This document shows, piece after piece, positions 15,453 through 22,921 of a stretch of DNA of 64,000 bases (positions within the stretch are counted from its first letter, which is position 1; each line of letters opens with the position of its first letter). The notes below the pieces were generated by a model that did not search any database, was not told the origin of the DNA, and saw nothing but the letters and a program-made list of their open reading frames with translations. A program made the translations under genes and the position numbers. Source of the DNA: CAVXJN01 sp963773585 (GTDB lineage Bacteria > Pseudomonadota > Gammaproteobacteria > JASBUN01); the NCBI GenBank assembly GCA_963773585.1, contig CAVZBR010000001.1:124001-188000 (forward strand). The letters run 5' to 3'.

Positions 15453-17101
15453 GCGCTGCGCTCCGCGGCCGGATGCACATGGGTATGGCTGCCGATCAGT
15501 TCGCTCATCTGCATATCACTGAGCATGAAATGCTGCAGTTCGAGGCTGTAATAACGCTGGAAATGCTTGTGTACGCCTGACTGAATGGTGCGGTCGAACT
15601 GCGGCCGCACCACCTGGGTTTTGCCTTGCGGGACATGCACGATTTCGCCGTCGCGGACCACCAGCTCGCCGTCTTTGAACAACAACGCGGCCTTTGCGAA
15701 CATGGATGCGCGGTCGGGAATATCATCGTACACGGCGATATCGGCAATGCCGCCGGGCGCGAGATGGCCGCGGTCGCCGAGGCCGAGCAGTCGTGCCGGC
15801 GCGGCGCGGGTCATGATCGCGATTTCGTAGAGCGAATATTCCCGGTCGATATCCTTGAGCAGACTTGCCGCAATGGCCTTCGGATGCAAGCGTTCGCTCC
15901 ATGCCGCGCGCAATTCGCGGTCCATCAGCAGGTGAAACAAATACGGATAGCTGGTGAATGGTGCGCCGTTGGGATGATCGGTGGTAAAGAATACCCGCCA
16001 CGGATCGTCCACCAGCAGGAACAGTTCCAAGCCGATGGCCCACTGCAGGGTGTTGACGTAACTGCTTTCCTTGTATCGGAACGGCACGATGCCGCCGGCG
16101 CCGTCTTCCGCTTCCCAGGTCGCCCATTTGTGTGGTGACGCGGTGCTGCGACCGTTGTATTGGCGGATCACGTCGCCCGATATGGTGACCGTTTGACCGA
16201 ACATGACCTGGCCCACGTCGACGGTGATGTTCGGATTGCGGGCAATGGCTTGGGCCAGCAACGCCGAACCGGAGGAAAAGCCGCGCTTGCCTTCATCGCC
16301 GTAGCCGTAGAATTGCAGATGGGCCAGATGCATCGGCAGGCCTTCGGCGGCCTCGATGGTGCGCAGTGCGGTTTGTACATTGCCCGGCATGCCGAGATTG
16401 TTGCAATGCACGTGCAGCGGATGCGGCACGCCGAGTTGATGTACGGCGCGTTGCAAGCGCTGCACGATGTGCCGTGAACTGACGCCGTATTCCGGCACCT
16501 CGTCGTCGAGGTCCATGTGCAGTACGCCTTCCTTGAAGGCCGCCGCACCGCCGGCGTTGATCACTTTGATGCCCAGACCCTGGGTGGCATGCAGCGACCA
16601 GGCGACGTAATCGTTGATATAGGCCTGCGGTTTGCGATCGCGCAGCGCCTGCAGCAGAAAATCGTCGTTGCCGAGAATGGTCAGCCCGGCTTTGTCGATG
16701 ATGGGAATGTCGGCCATTTCCAAGTGGGCCTGCGCGGCGTTGACGGGCAGCACCGCCGGTTCCACCACGGTCGTGAAGCCCATGCGGGCGTAACGGTAGC
16801 CGGTCTCGTGGGTCGACCAGCGGGCGTTGGCAAACGGCAATGCCAGCCGTTTGGCCATGTGCGCACGGTGCTGTTCCGGCAGCAGGATGCGGGCGGTGTT
16901 GACGTTGCCGCCGGCGATATGGCTGTGGATGTCGATGGCACCGGCCATGACCACTTTACCGCTGACATCGTACGTGCGGTCGACCTTGGCGTTGGCCGGC
17001 GGCGCGACGATCTTGCCGTCCCGCACATACAGATCGCCGGTGCGCCCATCCCACGATTGAGTCGGATCATATAAGCGGCCGCCTTTGAGACAGGTCAGCA
17101 T
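15449..17101 (-). CDS. fhcA: Formylmethanofuran hydrolase subunit A
   Basis: A 550-residue amidohydrolase homologous to FwdA. The metal site is visible in DIHSHIAGG near the N-terminus, PLHVHCNN and HLAHLQFYG in the middle and TTDHPNGAPF later. It hydrolyses formylmethanofuran to formate. The start at 17101 is taken because ATG overlaps the fhcB stop (ATGA); a start ten codons upstream would extend into fhcB. Confidence 0.95.
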   Translation of the reverse strand: MLTCLKGGRLYDPTQSWDGRTGDLYVRDGKIVAPPANAKVDRTYDVSGKVVMAGAIDIHSHIAGGNVNTARILLPEQHRAHMAKRLALPFANARWSTHETGYRYARMGFTTVVEPAVLPVNAAQAHLEMADIPIIDKAGLTILGNDDFLLQALRDRKPQAYINDYVAWSLHATQGLGIKVINAGGAAAFKEGVLHMDLDDEVPEYGVSSRHIVQRLQRAVHQLGVPHPLHVHCNNLGMPGNVQTALRTIEAAEGLPMHLAHLQFYGYGDEGKRGFSSGSALLAQAIARNPNITVDVGQVMFGQTVTISGDVIRQYNGRSTASPHKWATWEAEDGAGGIVPFRYKESSYVNTLQWAIGLELFLLVDDPWRVFFTTDHPNGAPFTSYPYLFHLLMDRELRAAWSERLHPKAIAASLLKDIDREYSLYEIAIMTRAAPARLLGLGDRGHLAPGGIADIAVYDDIPDRASMFAKAALLFKDGELVVRDGEIVHVPQGKTQVVRPQFDRTIQSGVHKHFQRYYSLELQHFMLSDMQMSELIGSHTHVHPAAERSA

Positions 17102-18381
17102 CAGCCCACAACCTTCGGCATGTTGGTGCATTCATGGAGTATTGCGCGCAACACCGTCGCGGCGTCTTCGAGCCCGATGTCGCGCACCCCTTGCGCCGGA
17201 ATGACCGCGTTCCCGTCGCCGCGAAACAAATAGCCATGGTGGTCGATAGCGGGCGTCCCCACGGGAATGAACACATCGACCGCCTCGGCGTGTGCCGATT
17301 GCGGACGGCCGAGCACCACCGTCGGCAGGTCGCATTGCGGCGGCGCAGCGTCTTGAAAGCTGGATAGCCAGAACAAAAGGTCCGCTTCGCCGTTGGCGAG
17401 CAATCGCGCGGGGTCATGGTGGTACGGATCGTAGACCGGTCCGCCATAGTCGAATCCGATTCGTACCGGGAAGCCGCATTTCCATGCAGCGACCTGCTGC
17501 AGCGTCGCGGCGCCATCGCCGGCGAGCAATGGTAGGCAGGCAAAGCGGGTGTGCTGATTGAGCTCTGCGACCAATTCCACCGCCGCATGTACCGTCAAGT
17601 CGGCGTGTTCGAAGTCGAAGGACTGGGCCGACCACATCACCATGCCATAGTGCGCTTCGCGCATGGCCGCCAGCAGCGGCCGTAGGCGTTCGATGGTCGC
17701 TGGTGCGATGGCGCTGTTCTCCAGGGGGCGTTCGTGCAGCAGGCAGCGCAGTACATTCAACATTTCGCCCAGGTGTTCCAGTTCGATGTCGACGTGTTGC
17801 GCCGCAATCGAGTCCGGTAAGTCCATGGCCGGTCCGCCGATGGTGATGACCTGGGGCGGGCGGTGCGAGCCTTTATGCAAGGACGCATCCGGCGCGATAA
17901 AGCGTTCGATCAAGCGCGGATGACGCGCGAACAGATCGCTGTCGAGCACCACCACCAGATCGGCGCGCTGTTTGAGCTCGCCGAAATTCGCACTCATCCA
18001 GCCGTTACTCTGGAGGATCTGTAAATTGCGCAGCATCGCGGGGGCGTGCAGGTGATCGACGATGCCGCCGGTGGTTTCCGCCAGGCCGAGCAGGGCGCGC
18101 ATGGCGGCGACGTCGCCGCTGCTACCGCCGAACAGCGGCCGGCTTGCGCCGCGCAACAACATTGAAGCCGCCTCGATGGCCGCTCGCGGTCCCACCGGGT
18201 TGCCATTGACGTATGCATCGCCCGCGGTCTCCGCCAGGACTTTGGTGTAGCGTTCCCGCGCCAGCGGGCAGGACAGACGCGCGGGGTCTGCGATCTGCTC
18301 GGCGCGCAGATCGTCGCACAGCAAGCTGCAGAACGGGCAGGTCAGGCGCTGCCGGTCGCGGTCTTGACTCGTCTTGCTCAT
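17101..18381 (-). CDS. fhcB: Formyltransferase/hydrolase complex subunit B
   Basis: A 426-residue homologue of FwdB/FmdB of the molybdopterin oxidoreductase superfamily, first gene of fhcBADC. The N-terminus keeps CPFCSLLCDDL, a remnant of the iron-sulfur cluster motif. In bacterial Fhc the subunit is reported to have lost the molybdenum/tungsten chemistry and to act structurally. A 204-base gap separates it from the HisA-like gene upstream in the same direction. Confidence 0.93.
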   Translation of the reverse strand: MSKTSQDRDRQRLTCPFCSLLCDDLRAEQIADPARLSCPLARERYTKVLAETAGDAYVNGNPVGPRAAIEAASMLLRGASRPLFGGSSGDVAAMRALLGLAETTGGIVDHLHAPAMLRNLQILQSNGWMSANFGELKQRADLVVVLDSDLFARHPRLIERFIAPDASLHKGSHRPPQVITIGGPAMDLPDSIAAQHVDIELEHLGEMLNVLRCLLHERPLENSAIAPATIERLRPLLAAMREAHYGMVMWSAQSFDFEHADLTVHAAVELVAELNQHTRFACLPLLAGDGAATLQQVAAWKCGFPVRIGFDYGGPVYDPYHHDPARLLANGEADLLFWLSSFQDAAPPQCDLPTVVLGRPQSAHAEAVDVFIPVGTPAIDHHGYLFRGDGNAVIPAQGVRDIGLEDAATVLRAILHECTNMPKVVG

Positions 18382-18585
18382 GAACGATTCCGTGGCGACT
18401 GGGGCGATATGTCAAGCGTTCAGATCAAGCAGGCATCGTGCCAAGCATATGCACAAGGACCATGCGTCGAGCGCGCAGGGAAACCGGGCATTCAGACGAC
18501 TGCAGCGGATAAAGTTTCAGGTGCAGTGTGACACATTGTAGCGTGGCCGGTGCACCCGGCTCGCAAACGTGGATCGAATATGGAT

Positions 18586-19293
18586 TCAGCAGCAAGCAGC
18601 CAAGTCGGATCCCGTGACGGCGCCGCTGTGCAGGCTCGAGGCCAACAACGCACCGGCGACGCCCATCTCCCGGAGTCGCTCCAGATCGCCGCGGTGGCGC
18701 ACGCCGCCGGCCGCGTAGATATTGCGATCCGGCACTCGCGTCTGCAACTGCGCCAACTGTTGCCATGCGGGGCCCTGCTGCATGCCGACGCGGGAAAGTG
18801 TCATCAGTATCAGGTCCCGCGGCCACAAACTGCGCTGGTGCCACAACCATGGCGGGCCCAGGAACTGAGACCCCTTGAAATCCAGGGACAATATGACGTC
18901 GGAATGCCAGCGGGTGAAATACGGCGGCGGCCAGTGGTCGGGCAACGATTCGCTGCCGATCACGGGTCGGCCAACTTGTGCAAGGCTGGCAGGGCAACCA
19001 TCGAACGCGGCCCGCACACCGGCGTCGAGCCAGAATTCCAGTTGTGGAAACGCGTGCTGCAGCGCGATGATCGCTTCCGCATTGTTGCCAATGCCGCGGA
19101 TTGCATCGAGATCGGCGATGTAGACCCGGGTGAACGGATGGAGCGCCAGCAGCCCCTGTAATACAGTTGCAGGGGCACTGTCAGGCGCCAGTTTCGATTG
19201 CAACGGTGCATATTGATCGCGATTGCCGGCGCGGGCATGGACCACCTGGCCGTGCATCAAATCGAGTACCGGGATAATGTCCAAGGTGTTCAC
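18586..19293 (-). CDS. HisA-like (beta-alpha)8 barrel protein of the H4MPT gene set
   Basis: A 235-residue protein of the HisA/HisF barrel family (IIPVLDLMHGQVVHA start, YIADLDAIRG second strand, IYAAGGVRHRGDLERL phosphate-binding end). Such a HisA-like gene is common in the H4MPT clusters of methylotrophs, where its role is in cofactor formation or unknown, rather than in histidine synthesis. It starts with GTG at 19293, directly abutting the GTG of the divergent ATP-grasp gene. Confidence 0.75.
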   Translation of the reverse strand: MNTLDIIPVLDLMHGQVVHARAGNRDQYAPLQSKLAPDSAPATVLQGLLALHPFTRVYIADLDAIRGIGNNAEAIIALQHAFPQLEFWLDAGVRAAFDGCPASLAQVGRPVIGSESLPDHWPPPYFTRWHSDVILSLDFKGSQFLGPPWLWHQRSLWPRDLILMTLSRVGMQQGPAWQQLAQLQTRVPDRNIYAAGGVRHRGDLERLREMGVAGALLASSLHSGAVTGSDLAACC

Positions 19294-20304
19294 GTGCGTA
19301 TATTTGTCTTCGAATATGTAACCGGCGGCGGCTTTCTCGGCCGGTCGATTCCAGCGTCATTGGCGGAGGAGGGCGACTTGATGCTTCGGGCCCTGGTCCG
19401 TGATCTGGCCGAGCTGGGGCATGAAGTCGTCACCCTGCGCGATGGCCGCCTGGCTGAGATTTCGCTGCCCGCTGCCGTGTGGCGCGTTCATCATAGCCGC
19501 GAACTGGTGCCCGCACTACGCCGGGCATTGGCGGCGTGCGATGCCGCTTGGCCCATTGCACCAGAAACCGGCGGCGAGCTGCAGCGGCTGTGCGAAGCGG
19601 TGCTGGGCAGCGATCGGATTTTGCTGGGCAGTCGCCCAGAAGCAGTCGAGCTGACCGCCGACAAGTTCATGACCCTGACCAGGTTGGCGCAATTCGGTAT
19701 TCCCGTGGTACCGACCGTGCGCGGCACTGCGGTACTGGATGATGCTGCGTTGCCCGACAGGCCGTGGGTGGTAAAACCGAATGACGGGGCCGGTTGCGAG
19801 GATACCTACCTGGTGCGGGACGAGGCGGAGTTGCGAAGCCGGGTAACGGCGGCGCCGAATCCGGACAGCGTGATCGTGCAAGCCTACGTTGAGGGCGTTG
19901 ACGCCAGTTTGTCCCTGTTGCTGGCAGACGAAAGCTCCGCCGTTTTGGGTTGCAACCGCCAGCAGATCGCGTTGCGGCAGGATACGTTTCATCTAGGTGG
20001 TTGCATCGTCAACGGGCTCGACTTCGATGCGGCCGCCGCGAACGCACTGGCTCAGGACATTGCGCGGGCGATTCCGGGTCTGTGGGGATACGTGGGCGTC
20101 GATTTCGTCCTCGCAGAAGCGGGGCCGCAGTTGCTGGAGATCAATCCGCGCTTGACCACTTCCTACGTTGGGTTGAGCCACTCCCTGGGCGTCAACGCCG
20201 CTGGGCTGGTGCTGGATCTGTTGCTTGCGGAAGGGACCCGCGCGCAGGTGCCCGCATCCGCTAAGCCGGTGGCCGTCGAGTTGGCCGCAGCTCATGCCGG
20301 TTAA
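19294..20304 (+). CDS. ATP-grasp ligase, MfnD-like
   Basis: A 336-residue ATP-grasp protein: N-terminal domain FVFEYVTGGGF, ATP-binding segment PWVVKPNDGAGCED and metal/phosphate region LLEINPRLTTSYVG. It resembles the ATP-grasp genes of H4MPT clusters and archaeal MfnD, tyramine:glutamate ligase of methanofuran synthesis. It overlaps the MfnF-like gene by 11 bases. Start: GTG at 19294, weak AAGG upstream; no room exists for a promoter other than inside the divergent HisA-like gene. Confidence 0.8.
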   Translation: MRIFVFEYVTGGGFLGRSIPASLAEEGDLMLRALVRDLAELGHEVVTLRDGRLAEISLPAAVWRVHHSRELVPALRRALAACDAAWPIAPETGGELQRLCEAVLGSDRILLGSRPEAVELTADKFMTLTRLAQFGIPVVPTVRGTAVLDDAALPDRPWVVKPNDGAGCEDTYLVRDEAELRSRVTAAPNPDSVIVQAYVEGVDASLSLLLADESSAVLGCNRQQIALRQDTFHLGGCIVNGLDFDAAAANALAQDIARAIPGLWGYVGVDFVLAEAGPQLLEINPRLTTSYVGLSHSLGVNAAGLVLDLLLAEGTRAQVPASAKPVAVELAAAHAG

Positions 20305-21346
20305 CGGGGTCATCGGTTGGGACATCGGCGGCGCTCATCTCAAAGCCGCCCGTGTGAACGGCGATGGTCGTGTGTCCGACATCGTCCAGCTGCCCTGTCC
20401 GTTGTGGCAAGGCTTGCAGCACCTGCAGAGCGGCATCGGCCGAATCCGGCAGCGTTTCGAAGACACGGGCGTGGTGCACGCGGTCACCATGACCGGCGAA
20501 TTGGTGGATTTGTTTTCGGATCGCGCCGATGGCGTACGCAGCATCCTGAAGCTGCTGCAGGAAGCGCTCGGCGCACGAGCGCTACTGGTGTATGCGGGCC
20601 GCAGGGGCTTCTGGGACGTGGAGCGTGCTGTGCTGGAGCCGGAAGGCGTGGCGTCGGCCAATTGGCTTGCCAGTGTCGAATGGGCGGAGTCGGTTTTGGA
20701 CACGGGCGCGCTGCTCGATATCGGCAGCACCACGACGGACATTGTGCCGTTCAGCGAGGGGCGCGCGGCGGCGGTGGGGAACGACGATTTCCAGCGCCTG
20801 TGCAGCGGCGCGCTGGTCTACACCGGCGTCGTGCGCACGCCGGTGTTCGCGCTCGCCCGGCAGGTTCCGTTCGAGGGAAAGTGGTTGCCCATGATGGCGG
20901 AACAGTTCGCGCACGCCGCCGATGTGTATCGTTTGACCGGCCAGTTGCCTGGCGATGCCGATCAACACCCCTGCGCCGACAACGGCGCCAAGACGGTCGA
21001 AGCGAGCGCCCGCCGATTGGCGCGCATGCTTGGACGCGATGCCGCCAGCGCTGCTGCCGATCAGTGGCTTGCGCTGGCGCACTTCCTCGCCGACGCCCAG
21101 GCGACGGAGATCGCGCGCAGTTGTCGAACAATGCTTTCGCGGTTACCTTGCACGTCGCCGATCACCTGGGTCGGTGCCGGCGTGGGACGCTTTCTCGCGC
21201 GGGTCGTCGCGCAACGTGTCGACGGCGAATACCGCGAATTCGGAGACCTTTGCGCCGTGACCGCAGACCGCTTGCGGCACCAAGCCAGCGACTGCGCCCC
21301 CGCCGCGGCGGTGGCCCAGCTCGCCTGGCGGCGTGAGACTGGATAA
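20294..21346 (+). CDS. MfnF-like ASKHA-family protein of methanofuran/H4MPT pathway
   Basis: A 350-residue protein with the sugar-kinase/actin-like fold: phosphate-1 loop GWDIGGAHLKAA, VTMTGELVDLF, and phosphate-2 ALLDIGSTTTDIVPF. It is the conserved H4MPT-linked C1 pathway protein of methylotrophs, related to archaeal MfnF, which joins the two halves of the methanofuran core. It overlaps the ATP-grasp gene, consistent with consecutive steps of methanofuran assembly. Confidence 0.85.
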   Translation: MPVNGVIGWDIGGAHLKAARVNGDGRVSDIVQLPCPLWQGLQHLQSGIGRIRQRFEDTGVVHAVTMTGELVDLFSDRADGVRSILKLLQEALGARALLVYAGRRGFWDVERAVLEPEGVASANWLASVEWAESVLDTGALLDIGSTTTDIVPFSEGRAAAVGNDDFQRLCSGALVYTGVVRTPVFALARQVPFEGKWLPMMAEQFAHAADVYRLTGQLPGDADQHPCADNGAKTVEASARRLARMLGRDAASAAADQWLALAHFLADAQATEIARSCRTMLSRLPCTSPITWVGAGVGRFLARVVAQRVDGEYREFGDLCAVTADRLRHQASDCAPAAAVAQLAWRRETG

Positions 21347-21372
21347 GCAGCCGTTACTGGCTCAGCCTTGTC

Positions 21373-21810
21373 TCAATTCGGCGGGTGGCCACTGCCGCCG
21401 CCCATTTTGCTCTCGGAAGCGTCGGGCTTGCTTTCATCCACCGACAGGCCGCCGCGTTGCTCAAATGCGCTGAACTCGGACTCGCTGATCTTGCCGTCCT
21501 GATCCTTGTCGGCCTGCTGCCAGCGATCGCGCAGGGCGTTTTCGAACTCATCATGACTGATCGAACCGTCGCCGTTCTTGTCCATGGCGGCGAAACTCAG
21601 CATCCCTGCAATTCCGACCCGACTGTTTTGTGCCATGGTGTCGGCGTGCTGCATGTTGTTGTCCGAGTGCATGCCGCGCTGCTGCTCCATGGCATTGTTA
21701 CCGGAATGCATTCCGCCGCCGGGCATGGCGTCCTGGCTGTTATTACCGGCGGCGAGCGCGGCGACAGAGAACATTGTGGCGGCTAAACCCAGGATGATCT
21801 GCTTGTTCAT
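21373..21810 (-). CDS. Exported EF-hand protein
   Basis: A 145-residue secreted protein: signal peptide 1-21 (cleavage near ALAAG), a Met/Asn/Gln-rich segment, then two EF-hands with loops DKNGDGSISHDE and DKDQDGKISESE, both with the full calcium ligand spacing. The tail is Gly/Ser-rich. ESEFSAFE at the second EF-hand recurs in the PRC-barrel protein at 32253. Likely a periplasmic calcium-binding protein of unknown role. A start codon 82 residues upstream would not give a signal peptide. Confidence 0.85.
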   Translation of the reverse strand: MNKQIILGLAATMFSVAALAAGNNSQDAMPGGGMHSGNNAMEQQRGMHSDNNMQHADTMAQNSRVGIAGMLSFAAMDKNGDGSISHDEFENALRDRWQQADKDQDGKISESEFSAFEQRGGLSVDESKPDASESKMGGGSGHPPN

Positions 21811-21997
21811 GACGTGTACTCCCGTTTTCGGGCTGGCCCGCACCCTGCAGGGAACGGGACGTCGCTGCAGGCGACGTTGGCCAAAGGCTAAGCCATGGAC
21901 ACGGTGGCGCAACGCCGTGTGACGGAGGTTGTTCCGCTGTCCGGTGCAGGTCACAATCGTGAGTTGTCGTAGCTGCGGGTAGGGTTGGCAAAACCCG

Positions 21998-22861
21998 ATG
22001 ATGAATATGGTTCTGACGCTGTATCCCCCCGCCGCCGAGCGGCCTCTGGCCGGCACTTACCTCGACGAAGACATCCGCGGCTTGGGCACGCCGCAAAGCC
22101 CTTTCGTTTATGCCAACTTTGTCTCCAGTCTCGACGGCCGAATCGCCGTCATCGAACCGCAGCGCGATGAGTCGTTCACGCTGGATGAACTGGCGAGCAG
22201 CGCCGACTGGCGCCTGTTCCAGGAGCTCCAGGCCCATGCCACCTGCCTGATCACTCATAGCGGCTACCTGCGAGCGCTGGCAGCGCGCAAGTTGGATGAC
22301 ATTCTCCAAGTCGGGGTCTCGGAGCAAAGCCGCGACATCGGCGCTTGGCGCGCGCAGCACGGTTTACACACGCAACCGGCGGTGGCGATCGCCAGCACCA
22401 GCCTCGATTTCCCCTTGCCACCGTCGTTGCAGGCCCACGGCCAGCCGGTATTCATTCTCACCACCGCTGCGGCCCCCTTGGAGCGGCGAAAAGCATGGGA
22501 AAAACGCGGCTACCAAGTCATCGTCACCGGCGACGGCAATTATGTCGAAGGCCGGGCCATGGTGCGTGCGGTGGGAGACCTCGGTTACGAACGCCTGTAT
22601 TTGTTGACCGGCCCTACCATGCTGCAGAGCGTACTCCGCGACCAGGTGTTGTCGCGGCTATATCTCACCATGACCCATCAGATCGTCGGCGGAGACCATT
22701 TCCATACACTGGCGTCGGGGCCACTGCTCGGGGCTGCCGGGGGCTTGAAGCTGCGCACGCTCTTTTTCGATCCATATGCGCCCAAAAACTGCGGCCAATG
22801 GTTTGCGTCCTTCGTGCCCCAAAGCGCCGCTTCCAAGCCGGCGAGACGGGACCGCGATTGA
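21998..22861 (+). CDS. RibD C-terminal-type reductase
   Basis: A 287-residue protein of the RibD reductase / dihydrofolate reductase superfamily (FVYANFVSSLDGRIAV start, GDGNYVEGRAMVRAVGDLG, LTGPTMLQSVL). It has no deaminase domain, so it is a stand-alone pyrimidine reductase. Placed between methanofuran-type genes and the GcvT-SHMT fusion, it may act in pterin or H4MPT reduction instead of riboflavin synthesis; DmrA of methylotrophs is a precedent for reductase recruitment. That role is inferred. Confidence 0.75.
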   Translation: MMNMVLTLYPPAAERPLAGTYLDEDIRGLGTPQSPFVYANFVSSLDGRIAVIEPQRDESFTLDELASSADWRLFQELQAHATCLITHSGYLRALAARKLDDILQVGVSEQSRDIGAWRAQHGLHTQPAVAIASTSLDFPLPPSLQAHGQPVFILTTAAAPLERRKAWEKRGYQVIVTGDGNYVEGRAMVRAVGDLGYERLYLLTGPTMLQSVLRDQVLSRLYLTMTHQIVGGDHFHTLASGPLLGAAGGLKLRTLFFDPYAPKNCGQWFASFVPQSAASKPARRDRD

Positions 22862-22921
22862 CCCGGCCATTCGGCCGCGACACTATGATCAGCTCTGAAA
22901 ACACGCAGGAATTCTAGAACC

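Noticed and set aside
18586..19293. Histidine biosynthesis gene hisA
   Set aside because: No other his gene is adjacent and the sequence is divergent from HisA; the neighbours are H4MPT/methanofuran genes.
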